Source: Aureococcus anophagefferens (lineage: Eukaryota > Sar > Pelagophyceae > Pelagomonadales > Pelagomonadaceae). Taken from it: a stretch of 64,000 nucleotides of DNA. The notes under the pieces are model-generated. The model saw only the letters and a list, made by a program, of their open reading frames with translations. It was not told the origin of the DNA and ran no database searches. The translations under genes and the position numbers were made by a program. The stretch lies in contig NW_008705578.1 of assembly GCF_000186865.1 (NCBI RefSeq), positions 106,655-170,654 on the forward strand, read 5' to 3'. The first letter of the stretch is position 1. Each line of letters begins with the position of its first letter. Below, piece by piece: positions 30,701-39,034 of the stretch.

Positions 30701-31219
30701 AAGCACGAGTCGAGGTACGTCGAGATGGACCCGAGGGCCGTGCCGCTGAGCTCGCAGTAGAGCAGCTCCGCCGTCGACTGCTTCGTGAGGTCGATGGCCG
30801 TGCCCGGGGGCACCGCGCGCACGAAGACGCAGCACTTCGTCGTCAGCCGCGTCGTCGACCCCTGGCTGAAGAAGAGCTCCGGGGGCTGCTCGTTGCCCGG
30901 CCAGCCCTCGGCGTCGACGTCGCCCTGGTCCACGGCCGGCGGCTGGTAGAAGACGAAGAGCTTGTTGTCCGCGGCCTCGCCGTTGAAAAACGCGAGCAGC
31001 TTCGACGCGTTGGCGGGCTGGCGCACGAAGCCTTGCACCTACGCGGCGCCGCCGGATCCGCGCCGCGCCGCGGCGACGGGGGGGCGGGAGGGGCGGGGGG
31101 CGCGGGGCGCGGGGATGTTTTCGCGCGGCGCCGGCGCGGACCTTGATGTTGTCGATGTCCGGCTCAAAGGCCGACACGATCTTCGCCACCACCCAGTGGT
31201 GGCGCTGGGTCAACGCCAT
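14828..31219 (-). CDS. DNAH5-like: Axonemal outer-arm dynein heavy chain (DNAH5/DNAH8-like)
   Basis: Thirteen exons give about 4,629 aa: 31219-31142, 31038-30010, 29940-29580, 29449-29354, 28978-28659, 28484-26851, 26671-25945, 25643-24975, 24538-24110, 23909-22784, 22646-19846, 19646-16004, 15804-14828. An in-frame TAA lies 9 nt before the ATG. The tail reads [15 protein letters not shown] and the linker [21 protein letters not shown]-loops are GPAGTGKT (AAA1, about residue 1890), GPTGGGKT (AAA2), GSEGTAKT (AAA3) and GVGGSGKQS (AAA4); stalk, AAA5-6 and C-terminal cap ([41 protein letters not shown]) follow. The cap resembles DNAH5/8 outer-arm gamma-type chains. It is the ATP-driven motor of motile flagella. 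Three introns are introners; several others need GC donors. Donors at 29354, 28659 and 26851 each have a phase-compatible GT 12 nt further in. Confidence 0.95.
15805..16007 (-). mobile_element. Introner element, family A, copy 2 (203 bp), sense to host
   Basis: Exactly 203 bp with perfect 15-bp inverted ends (CTGTGTGGAAATCAA at 15805-15819; complement at 15993-16007) and an exact 8-bp target-site duplication CTTGATGC (15797-15804 and 16008-16015). On the dynein strand CTGT is retained, the donor is GTGGAA (16003) and the acceptor CACACAG, giving a 199-bp intron. The mRNA gains four codons (RIK-LCIK-EVNEL) at a conserved stretch where homologues have no insertion. Confidence 0.95.
19647..19849 (+). 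mobile_element. Introner element, family A, copy 3 (203 bp), antisense to host
   Basis: Exactly 203 bp, inverted ends of 15 bp with one mismatch, and an exact 8-bp duplication TTGTGGAC (19639-19646 and 19850-19857). Its body lies opposite to the dynein gene, yet the splice signals on the host strand are the same as in copy 2: CTGT retained, GTGGAA donor at 19845, CACACAG acceptor. The joined reading is [13 protein letters not shown], four codons longer than the inferred ancestral MVHKLTTDV. Confidence 0.95.
23910..24101 (+). mobile_element. Introner element, family B, copy 3 (192 bp), antisense to host
   Basis: Exactly 192 bp, flanked by an exact 8-bp duplication CGGTTCAC (23902-23909 and 24102-24109). 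On the dynein strand the duplication reads GTGAACCG; its own GT is the donor, and the element end GCTGCCCAG is the acceptor. The 200-bp intron (24109-23910) therefore removes the element plus one duplication copy exactly, restoring [13 protein letters not shown] with no net change. Confidence 0.95.
24537..24950 (-). mobile_element. Degenerate composite introner-related insertion in dynein intron 8
   Basis: The 436-bp intron 8 (24974-24539) contains, at about 24840-24950 on the minus strand, a diverged copy of the introner core (ATCCACGCGTCGAG, CGTCCAAAAATGAGCCGAA, GGCCGAGAAAGGAGCC). The rest is short GC-rich tandem repeats (for example AAGGCGCGCGCGCCGTACCC twice near 24749 and 24780). A 10-bp direct repeat GGCGTCGAAG at 24527-24536 and 24951-24960 may be the remnant target duplication of a 414-bp insertion. 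Its ends are no longer recognisable inverted repeats. Confidence 0.6.
29020..29335. repeat. Internally duplicated GC-rich dynein intron 4
   Basis: Intron 4 consists largely of two imperfect copies of a roughly 170-bp segment, each with CGGAGCGCTCGGCGACGCGC-type runs followed by CCCCGGAATCGCGGCCGGGG and GAGCGCGCCGACGCGCGCGC. GAGCGCTCGGCG is repeated further inside. The pattern looks like tandem expansion. Confidence 0.6.
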
Positions 31220-32373
31220 GTCGCGTTACCGGGTCGCGACCGCCTCCCCCTATGCCAGAGGGCGACGACCTTCCACCGACCGGGCAGCCAGCGCGTCTCG
31301 TCCCGGGAGAGACGCCGTTGCGGACCCGCAATCGGGATACGTTGCCGGCAACCACGGCCCGGCGGACTTGGCGAGGACGAGCGCCAGTGGCACTGCGAGC
31401 GCAGTGGCAGCAGGGCGCGCACCGCACGACAACACAGCCGTCGGCGCGCCGCACGACACGCACCGCAGCCGCGGGCGCGCCGCACGACACGCACCGCAGC
31501 CGCGGGCCCGCGCCGCACGACACGCACGCCGCAGCCGCGGGCGCCGCGCGACACGCACCGCAGCCGCAGCAGCCGTACCGCGCCCGCGTCCCACACACAC
31601 ACGCACACCCTTCACACAAAACACACCGCGCCACTACAAGCACGGCGCACGCCTCCAAAACGGGGTCTTTTTTCCACGGCGCTCGGGCTTAGGATTGGCG
31701 CGGGAGAGCGCCAAAGCCGCATCTATAACCACCAACGGTCGCCGTACACCGGCCGTGGGTGACCTGTCTCAGCGGTACACGCCCGCAGGCACGCGCGCGC
31801 CGCCGGCGAAGCTCGGGCGACCTCCGCGCCGCGCGCCGCCGCGTCCGAGCGCCTCCGTTCGTCCGCGCCGGGTGACGAGAATACTCTTACCAATGGATCC
31901 TTCCGAAACTACGCGTGTAGAGGCCAAACGTTTTGTGCGTGTCCGACGGCAGCCACCGCGTCGCGCGCGCCACGGGGGACGCCGCGCGGCCGCGGGCGAC
32001 GCGCTCCGCCCCGCAGGCGATCGCCGCGTCGCGCTCCCGCGGGCGTCTCCCCCTCGCTCGGCGCGCGGCCGCGTCCGCTCATCGGCGGCGACCGCGCGCG
32101 GTCGATGATGAGAGATTCCGGAAGCCTTCAAAGTTCACTGAGAATATTTAGCTGAGAGAAACACTTCGTTCCAACCTTAGACCGCGTCACGGTCGTCCGC
32201 CGCGCTTCGCCCGTGCGCTCCTCGGTGCTGATGTCGTCGTCTCGCAGGCGTAGCGCGAGTTTGTAACGATTTCGATTTAGTTTGAGGTGCGAGCGGGGGG
32301 GAGTGGGGTTGTGGCGTCAGTCAGGAGAGGGCTGAGCGTCACGACGGCGTCGTGGGCCAGGAATCGAAGGCGG
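31220..32373. other. 1.15-kb spacer upstream of the dynein gene
   Basis: No coding region is supported. It holds the GC-rich tandem array at 31415-31569, a CA-rich stretch near 31590-31630 and otherwise unremarkable sequence. The dynein promoter must lie here. Confidence 0.5.
31415..31569. repeat. About five tandem copies of a 29-35-bp unit
   Basis: Two identical 31-bp copies (31444-31474 and 31475-31505) are built around GCCGCACGACACGCACCGCA. They are flanked by a 35-bp variant at 31506-31540 and diverged copies at 31415-31443 and 31541-31569. The array is 200 bp upstream of the dynein start codon. Confidence 0.8.
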
Positions 32374-33261
32374 TCACTCGAGGCGCGCGTCGCCGGAGCG
32401 CTCGCCGAGGCGCAGGGCGGCGGCGCGCGGCGACTGAATCAAGTGGACACCAAGTTGGACACCGCGGCGACCGTCCAGTCGCCGCCGCTGGGCGTCGTCG
32501 TCGCCCGCGAAGTCGAGGCGCGCGAGCGCGGCGATGGCGTCCATGCGCGCGAGCGCGGCGATGGCGCCCCGGTGGCCTTCCTCGGCCGCCCGCGTGTAAC
32601 AGACTCTGGCTTGCTTCAGAAGGTTATTGGCTGATTCGATGTCCTTGACGTCTTCCGAGTCATATTCATCGGCCATAAAACCTTCATACTGGACCCCAGC
32701 TCTGAACCAATACGCTCCAGGCTCTTCAGCGGCGCCGAGGATTGTCGCGATCTCGTCGGTGCCCGCGGCCGCGCCCTCTTTCAAAAGCGATTCCGTCTCT
32801 TTCGCCAGCGACTCCGTCTCGAGCTTGACAGCCGCGGCGCGCCGCAGGAGCTCGATCTCCGGCGTCGACGCGAACGCGCCGGCGCGGTCCAAGTCGATCT
32901 TCACCGACGACAGCTCGCCCGGCAATTCCCCGGCGAGTTTGGCCTTAGCGCTTCCAAGGTGCCACGCGGCCGCGGAATCGTCATCGACGACGCCGTTCTC
33001 GATCGCGGAGAGGACCAGCGGCCGCGTCGTCCCCGACGCGTCCGCGAGATGCTCACCCATCGGTAGGTTCGTCAGAGGACTTTTGGCCTTCTTAGACAGC
33101 CAGCGCTTGATGGCGGCGCGCTCGTAGATGCGGCCGTCTTCGGCGAGGACTGGCAGCACGGGAAGCGCCGCCGTGATCGGGCAATTGAGGGACTCCAGGA
33201 CGCTCTGGGAGAAGGCGCTCTCGCCCGACTTCTTGGCCTTCTTCCGGGCGCGCGTGGACAT
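32374..33261 (-). CDS. U-box protein with Sel1-like C-terminus
   Basis: A 295-aa protein starting MSTRARKKAKK. The U-box (LNCPITAALPVLP, DGRIYERAAIKRWL, SPLTNLPMG) is the zinc-free RING-like E2-binding fold of E3 ubiquitin ligases. A helical region and one Sel1-like unit (CYTRAAEEGHRGAIAALARM) follow. The frame is open upstream to 33423, but the first ATG that gives a plausible U-box N-terminus is 33261. Its C-terminal half is duplicated about 1 kb away (33502-33930). Confidence 0.82.
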   Translation of the reverse strand: MSTRARKKAKKSGESAFSQSVLESLNCPITAALPVLPVLAEDGRIYERAAIKRWLSKKAKSPLTNLPMGEHLADASGTTRPLVLSAIENGVVDDDSAAAWHLGSAKAKLAGELPGELSSVKIDLDRAGAFASTPEIELLRRAAAVKLETESLAKETESLLKEGAAAGTDEIATILGAAEEPGAYWFRAGVQYEGFMADEYDSEDVKDIESANNLLKQARVCYTRAAEEGHRGAIAALARMDAIAALARLDFAGDDDAQRRRLDGRRGVQLGVHLIQSPRAAALRLGERSGDARLE

Positions 33262-33501
33262 CTTCGTCGGGGCTTGCGGGTACGAGCAACGCGGTGCTTG
33301 GGCGCTCGAGCTTTTCACCACTTCTCTCAGTCGCTCGCCAAACGGACGCGTATTTGCACTCCGGCACCCCCTTGAGGCCGTAGCTGCTTGAAATGGCGAG
33401 GGCTTCGGCGTCGCCGCGACCACGCCCTATCACTCGCGCCGACACGTTTAGAAGTTCCAGGTCGTGGCGATACACTGCGGCGCGCGGCCGCGGGCAGGCG
33501 G

Positions 33502-33930
33502 TCAGTCGAGGCGCGCGAGGCGCGTGAGCGCCTCCAGGCGCGCGAGCGCGTCGATGCCACCCTGGTGGCCTTCCTTGGCCGCCCGCTTGTACCACTTTCG
33601 GGCCGCCTTCAAGCGAAACTTGATTTCTTCGATTTCGATGTCTCTTTGGTCAGGGCCGCCAAACAAATCTTCAAGGAGACAGTGGGCGATTTCTCCTTCA
33701 TGACCCTTACCAAGATTGAATGCAGACGCTCCAGGCTCTTTCGCAGCGCTCAGAATCGTCTGGATCTCGTCGACGCCCGCGGCCTTGCCCTCTTTCAAAA
33801 GCGATTCGGTCTCTTTCGCCAGCGACTCCGTCTCGAGCTTGACGGCCGCGGCGCGCCGCAGGAGCTCGATCTCCGGCGTCGACGCGAACGCGCCGGCGCG
33901 GTCGAAGTCGGCCTTCGCCGTGTCTTCGCT
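33502..33930 (-). pseudogene. Truncated duplicate of the U-box/Sel1 gene, U-box missing
   Basis: The frame from about 33930 to the stop at 33502 repeats the second half of the adjacent U-box gene (FASTPEIELLRRAAAVKLE, LAKETESLLKEG, then a Sel1-like unit). About 130 bp (33791-33919 against 32777-32905) are nearly identical at DNA level. No ATG exists in this frame before 33930, and the copy begins right where the ankyrin gene stops, so it is probably a 5'-truncated fragment not independently expressed. Confidence 0.65.
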
Positions 33931-34367
33931 TAATCCAGAGCTATTACCATCCCAAGTAGATTCATACCTACATAGGGCCGACGCTGCTTCCTTTCTCTTA
34001 AATGTTCATAATCAATTTTTGACATGCCATCGACGTCGGCGCCGTAGTCCAAAAGAAGTCGCGCCACGTCGAGTGCCGCGGCTATCTCAGAAGGTGATTC
34101 AATAAAATCGAAGTTGTCCAAGCAAGCCACATTCAGCGGCGTGCCATAAAAGTAACCCGGCTGATTCGGATCAGCGCCAGCTTCTAATAGTAGCTTGATA
34201 ATCCCGAGATGACCGAAATTAGTAGCGTGATGAAGCAGCGGGACATCGTTGTAATCGTCGCCACACGAAGAGTTCACGTCACCACCGTCCCTGATCCACG
34301 CACACACCTTCCGAACATCACCTGTGCGCATGACGGCCTTGACGATCGCACGCGGGACCTCCGCCAT
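33930..34367 (-). CDS. Small ankyrin-repeat protein
   Basis: A 145-aa protein starting MAEVPRAIVKAVMRTGD, with ankyrin units VPLLHHATNFGHLGIIKLLL-EAGADPN and TPLNVACLDNF...LLLDYGADVDG. It belongs to the short ankyrin proteins common in this kind of genome; a binding partner cannot be inferred. It is AT-richer than flanking genes. The C-terminus abuts the truncated U-box copy, suggesting the duplication was inserted here. Confidence 0.75.
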   Translation of the reverse strand: MAEVPRAIVKAVMRTGDVRKVCAWIRDGGDVNSSCGDDYNDVPLLHHATNFGHLGIIKLLLEAGADPNQPGYFYGTPLNVACLDNFDFIESPSEIAAALDVARLLLDYGADVDGMSKIDYEHLRERKQRRPYVGMNLLGMVIALD

Positions 34368-34484
34368 CGCGCCGCCTCCTAGCTCTAGTCGATCTAACTC
34401 CTGATAATTCTGCCACAAAAATCGATTTAGTAGGGATCAGGCACCCTAGGCGCGAGCCAACACGAAACATAAACAGACAGTACT

Positions 34485-35009
34485 TTACACCGATGCGTAC
34501 TCGTGGCTCCGCGAGCCGAGGCCGCTGCGCGTCGCGCCGGCGCGCGGCGCGGCGCGGTCCGAGAGCGTCCAGAGCGGGTCGTGCCAGAACGGGCCCGGCA
34601 GCAGGAGCGCCGCGGCCGCGGGCGGGAGCGTCGCGAGGTCCGCCACGCGCTCGAACTTGGCCTCCCAGCGCGCAAAGTGGGACACGGCGAGCACGTGCGC
34701 CTCGAAGCGGTCCGCCTTGGCCTCGCAGTGGTAGAGCGGCCGGTAGACGACGTCAAAGTCCTTCTTCTCGTGGTTCCACGCGTGGCCCAGGACCTGGTAG
34801 TACTCGCCCTTGAGGCTCCAGACGTCGACGCCGCGGAGCACGTCCGCCGCCTCGACGGTGTCGGCGCGCTCGAGCCGGCGGCGCTCGGCGGCCAGCTTCT
34901 CGATCTCGCGGTCGTAGTAGCGCCGCTCCCACTCCAGGTATGCGACGGCCGCGACGGCCAGCGACGTCGCGCAGGTCGCGGCGGCCTTCCAGGCACCGCT
35001 CGTCGCCAT
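34485..35009 (-). CDS. Membrane-anchored DUF1653-domain protein
   Basis: A 174-aa protein starting at MATSGAWKAAA. An N-terminal transmembrane helix (residues about 8-24) is followed by a charged linker and a DUF1653-like domain (LKGEYYQVLGHAWNHE, VVYRPLYHC), a small beta domain of unknown function mostly known from bacteria. Upstream ATGs in frame lie in a tandem repeat and are not favoured. Confidence 0.75.
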   Translation of the reverse strand: MATSGAWKAAATCATSLAVAAVAYLEWERRYYDREIEKLAAERRRLERADTVEAADVLRGVDVWSLKGEYYQVLGHAWNHEKKDFDVVYRPLYHCEAKADRFEAHVLAVSHFARWEAKFERVADLATLPPAAAALLLPGPFWHDPLWTLSDRAAPRAGATRSGLGSRSHEYASV

Positions 35010-35029
35010 GGAGCTGTGCTTTTTGCTGA

Positions 35030-35245
35030 GACGCTTTGCGAGCGGTGCGGCGCGAAGCGGTGCGGTGCGAAGCGGTCCGGCGGCGCGCGCGGGCGGCGAG
35101 CGACGACTTCTCCGAAGGCCACTGCGGTGCGGTGCGAAGCGGTCGGCAGCGCGCAAGGAGGAGAACGACGACTTCTCCGAAGGCCACAGCGGTGCGGCGC
35201 GAAGCCGTCGGCGGCGCGCAAGGCGGAGAACGATGCGAAGCCGCT
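35030..35245. repeat. 66-bp tandem repeat upstream of the DUF1653 gene
   Basis: Two to three copies of a roughly 66-bp unit containing CGACGACTTCTCCGAAGGCC, GCGGTGCGAAGCGGTCGG and GCGCGCAAGG, immediately 5' of the DUF1653 start codon. They probably lie in the leader or promoter. Confidence 0.7.
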
Positions 35246-35339
35246 CTCGCCGCACTCTCCCAAGGCCTCAAGATTGATGCACTTGCACAGGCAACAAAAT
35301 GAGCTCGCGATCGACAAACCATAAAGCGCCCCCCCCCGC

Positions 35340-37535
35340 CTAGGCGAGGTCCGTCCCCCAGTCGAGGGCCGGGAACTTGACGCCGACGTCGTCGCAGTGG
35401 GACCAGGTGAAGGAGTCGTAGAGGAACGACATGCGGTACTCGTGGGGGTTGAGCATGTGGAAGAGGTCGCCGTTCGAGAGGAAGGTCGACGTGAACTTGG
35501 AGCCGTTGATGGGCGCCGAGGGGTCGGCGACGCGCGTCGGGCTCACGGTGAGGTCGAAGGCGTGGTGGCCGTCGCAGCCGTAGCGCGAGTACTGGCACGC
35601 CTTCGCGCCGCCGAGGTCCGTCGACGTGACCCACGACGAGTCGTTGAAGGGCCGCACGATGCGCCGGTACTGGAGCAGGCGGTCCACGGTCGGGTGGATG
35701 GGCCAGAAGGACACGTCCACCGGCGACGCCGACTCCATCTGCTCGCCCGGCGACCACGGCGTCGAGCACAGCTTCTCGACGACGGCCCGCCTCCGCGCGT
35801 CGTCCAACCCGTCGCTCGACGACCAGTCCCCGAACGTGGGCCGGTCGACGAACATGGCGTCCATCATGGTCTCCGACACGTTGTTCTTGCAGATCATGTG
35901 GCAGTCGTTCTGCGGCGTGTCCGCGGAGCAGAACGTCGGCGCCTCGAGCTCGTGCGCGCGCCACAGGTTCTTCGGGATGTTGATCATGTTCAGCGCGATG
36001 CGCGCGATGGCCGACGACGGGATGTCGTCGCCGAGGTCCTCCAGCAGGTTGCCGCAGTTCGCGTAGCCGCCGATCATGAAGTGCACGGGCCCGTGCGGCG
36101 CGTACGGCGCCGCCCACGCGTAGTCGTACCACGTGTCGTACTCCTCGGAGAACGTGATGTTGTAGTGGATGCCGCAGGACGGCCACCAGTCCAGGTTATA
36201 GGAGAAGCCGCAGAACGTGTGCGCGCGCGTCACGAACGGCGACTTGTTCGTGTTCCACGGCGACCGCAGATAGCCGTAGGAGTTGTGCACCGTCGCCGAC
36301 GCGTCGTGGGTCACGCGCTGGTAGGCGAAGCGGCCCGTCGCCACGGTCCGCGCCGCCGTCGCCGCCGTGCCGAACCAGTCGTCGGTCCAGACGTCCTGGG
36401 CCCAGAGCTCCGTCAGGCCCCGGTAGTTCGCTTCTTCCGTCAGCGTCGACTCGGCCGTGAGCATGGACAGGCGCCGCTCCGGCGGCGTCACGCCCTTGGC
36501 GCCCACGGGGCGGCCGCCCAGCAGATTCGTCTCGTCGTCCGTGAGGCCGTTCTGCTTCTGGATCGTGCCGATCTGGCTGTCCTCGACGTCGTTGAACGGC
36601 GTGCGGTCGTGGGGGTCGCTGATGCCCTTCTCCGGGGCGACGACGTCCTGGACGTAGTCGGCCCGGCGCGCCGCCTTGTAGGACGTCTCGTAGTCCTCCG
36701 TGTAGTCCCAGTAGGGCACGGACAGCGCGGGCGCGACGGCCTGGAGCGACCGCTCGAACTCGTCCGTGAGCGAGATGTGCTGGAGCATGAAGCCCATGCC
36801 GTCGTGGAGCGCGTCGTTCTGGCGGCCCGCGGCGCGCTCGAGGTGGACGCGGTTGAAGTAGTCGAGCTCGTGGTAGTCCGGCCCATAGAGGCGCGACCCC
36901 TCGGCCTCGCCGACCTTCGTCAGCGTCACGAACGTGTCCAGGAACAGGGTCCGGTCGTCGTCGCTCAGCGTGCGGATGGACCGGCGCACGTAGCGGCACA
37001 GGAAGGTCCGCGCCGCGCTCGACGTCGCGCCCTCCGCGGCCGCGGGGCCGCCCGACGCGACCGCGAGCGACACGCGGTAGGACCCGAGCTTCGACACGCG
37101 GACGGTGGGCGTCGCCTCGCCGTGCGTCGACGTCTCGCTGTCCACGGAATCGAGGGGCCCCTCGACGGTCCAGGACCAGCCCAGGGCCGCGTCCGCGTAG
37201 CTCGCGACCTCGGCGCCGGCCGCGTCTCTCGCGACGAGCTCGTGGTCCCGGTGCGGCTCGAGGAGGCCGCCCTCGCCGAGGAAGGGGTAGCCCCTGCCCG
37301 CGAAGCCCGCGCTCCGCGTGTAGTCGTTGTGGGCCACGAGGCTCAGCTCCCCGAAGTCGACGGACGCCGGCGCCAGCGGCGCGCCGACGGCGGCGAGGAG
37401 CGCCGCCGACGCCCCGGACGCGTAGCCCAGCGTCCCGACGGCGGCGACGCAGAGCGCCGCGCCGCCGGCGGCGTACCATCTCACCCGCGCGGCCGGCGCG
37501 GCCCCGCCGATGGGCCGGTAGCCGCTGGCCATCAT
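35340..37535 (-). CDS. Tyrosinase/polyphenol-oxidase-type copper protein, membrane-anchored
   Basis: A single-exon 731-aa protein starting MMASGYRPIGG. One N-terminal membrane helix (residues about 18-45) makes it a type II membrane or secretory protein. The tyrosinase central domain follows: copper-A region HDGMGFMLQHISLTDEFE then VPYWDYTEDYE, and copper-B region FWPIHPTVDRLLQYRR (HPxxD). A Cys-rich region (CGFSYNLDWWPSCG, CSADTPQNDCHMICKNN) lies between. The expected activity is oxidation of phenols by O2; the substrate is unknown. Divergent from the TPR gene with 153 bp between starts. Confidence 0.9.
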   Translation of the reverse strand: MMASGYRPIGGAAPAARVRWYAAGGAALCVAAVGTLGYASGASAALLAAVGAPLAPASVDFGELSLVAHNDYTRSAGFAGRGYPFLGEGGLLEPHRDHELVARDAAGAEVASYADAALGWSWTVEGPLDSVDSETSTHGEATPTVRVSKLGSYRVSLAVASGGPAAAEGATSSAARTFLCRYVRRSIRTLSDDDRTLFLDTFVTLTKVGEAEGSRLYGPDYHELDYFNRVHLERAAGRQNDALHDGMGFMLQHISLTDEFERSLQAVAPALSVPYWDYTEDYETSYKAARRADYVQDVVAPEKGISDPHDRTPFNDVEDSQIGTIQKQNGLTDDETNLLGGRPVGAKGVTPPERRLSMLTAESTLTEEANYRGLTELWAQDVWTDDWFGTAATAARTVATGRFAYQRVTHDASATVHNSYGYLRSPWNTNKSPFVTRAHTFCGFSYNLDWWPSCGIHYNITFSEEYDTWYDYAWAAPYAPHGPVHFMIGGYANCGNLLEDLGDDIPSSAIARIALNMINIPKNLWRAHELEAPTFCSADTPQNDCHMICKNNVSETMMDAMFVDRPTFGDWSSSDGLDDARRRAVVEKLCSTPWSPGEQMESASPVDVSFWPIHPTVDRLLQYRRIVRPFNDSSWVTSTDLGGAKACQYSRYGCDGHHAFDLTVSPTRVADPSAPINGSKFTSTFLSNGDLFHMLNPHEYRMSFLYDSFTWSHCDDVGVKFPALDWGTDLA

Positions 37536-37688
37536 GCGGGCAGCCCGGACGATCGTAGTCGAATACAGTCGGGCCGACGGTGCCGAGATGAAATCCTGCG
37601 ATAACGACATTGCACCCTCCTCTGGGCTGCCCGATAGAGCGCCCGCTTCTGTTAGCTGGTGGAGCCCGCGGGTTGGCGTGGTCACACC
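37536..37688. promoter_or_regulatory. Divergent promoter interval (tyrosinase / TPR gene)
   Basis: 153 bp lie between opposite start codons, so both promoters are probably here. No specific box is recognised. Confidence 0.35.
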
Positions 37689-38873
37689 ATGGCGGAGTCG
37701 GACCCGGAGGCGACGACGACGCACCTCGCGGACCGCTACCCGCAGATCGACACGCCCCTGCGCGTCGAGCCCCCGGCGAACATGAAGGCGCCCCACCGCG
37801 TCGACACGCCGAGCCGCGACGCCCAGATCCGGCGGTCCGCCTACTCGCCGCGGGCCTACGTGACGCGGCGCACGCTCCTGGACAAGATCGGCGAGAGCCC
37901 CGGGGACGCGGAGCGGCTCCTGGAGCCCGGCGCGACGAAGAACGTCGCCGAGGAGCTGCCCGAGCAGTCCGCGCTCGGGCCCTTCAAGACGGAGGTGTCC
38001 AACTACACGATGCTCGCGTTCAGCAGCCAGCGCGCGGGGAAGCGCGAGATGGAGGCCCAGGCCTACTTCGCCATCGGCGTCCTCCACGACAACGTGGGCC
38101 AGTACGGCACGGCGCTCGAGTCGTACGGGTCGTTCCTCGACGTCGCGCGGAAGATGCAGGACCGCGTCGCCGAGGGCCTGGCCTACAACTCCATGGGCGT
38201 CGACTGCATGCTCAGCGCCTGCCCGCCGTCGCCGTCCGGCGGCTTCGGCGCGAACCAGCTCGGCGAGGGCGCCGTCGCGCACCTCCGGCGCGCGATCGAG
38301 TTCCACGACGCGCACCTCAAGGTCGCGGACGAGGGCGGCCGCTTCATGGCGTCGACGAATTTGGGGCTGTGCTACGGGGCCATCGGCGACGCCCTGGCGT
38401 CCGCGCGGCACCACCAGGACGCGCTCCGCATCGCGATCTCGCTCCAGTCGTTCTCCGGCCAGTCCATCTCCGTGGGCAACCTGGGGTCCCTGGCCATGCG
38501 CCAGGGCGACTACGCGACGGCGCGGCCCTGCATGGAGCAGCACCTCCAGCTCGTCCAGAGCCTCCAGGACCAGGGCGCGGAGATCCACGCGTACATGCAG
38601 CTGGGGCACCTCGCGATGGCCGACAAGGACTACGAGACCGCGCTCAAGTCCTTCGTCGAGGCCGCGAACATCGCCGAGTCGCTCCAGGAGCTCGGCACGC
38701 TCAAGCGCGCCAACTGCTACGTCGGCATCGCCAAGGGGTCGTTGACCATGTCCGACATGTTCAGCGGCTTGATCGACACGATCCGCGCGACGGACAAGGC
38801 GAAGAAGGAGCCCAAGGCGCCCAAGATCGTCTCCGACGACGTCAGCGCGACGCTGGGGGCGCTGTTGGCCTAG
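37689..38873 (+). CDS. TPR-repeat protein, possibly TTC29-like
   Basis: A 394-aa protein starting MAESDPEATTTHLADRYPQ. Six or so tetratricopeptide repeats run from about residue 110 (AQAYFAIGVLHDNVGQYGTA, EGLAYNSMGVDCM, SVGNLGSLAMRQGDYATARP, IHAYMQLGHLAMADKDYETA). The layout resembles TTC29-type proteins of the flagellar axoneme, which would fit the presence of an axonemal dynein, but this subtype is a guess. The frame is open slightly further 5' without an ATG. Confidence 0.8.
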   Translation: MAESDPEATTTHLADRYPQIDTPLRVEPPANMKAPHRVDTPSRDAQIRRSAYSPRAYVTRRTLLDKIGESPGDAERLLEPGATKNVAEELPEQSALGPFKTEVSNYTMLAFSSQRAGKREMEAQAYFAIGVLHDNVGQYGTALESYGSFLDVARKMQDRVAEGLAYNSMGVDCMLSACPPSPSGGFGANQLGEGAVAHLRRAIEFHDAHLKVADEGGRFMASTNLGLCYGAIGDALASARHHQDALRIAISLQSFSGQSISVGNLGSLAMRQGDYATARPCMEQHLQLVQSLQDQGAEIHAYMQLGHLAMADKDYETALKSFVEAANIAESLQELGTLKRANCYVGIAKGSLTMSDMFSGLIDTIRATDKAKKEPKAPKIVSDDVSATLGALLA

Positions 38874-39034
38874 GAGGTGGAGTAAAGAGGTGAGTTTGAT
38901 ATTGAACTTCATGTTGACTCACAACATCGGAGAGCCTCCGAGTCGACGAGTCGCAGACGCTTCGCGCTGTCACTACACTCGCCCGCGCGCCGCGCCGTCT
39001 CACCGCCGCAGAAAACCCGCCGCGCCGCAAGAAA

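Noticed and set aside
31890..32110. Open frame in the spacer 5' of dynein near the ATG at 31892
   Set aside because: Arg-rich composition, no domain, no supporting neighbour; consistent with chance.
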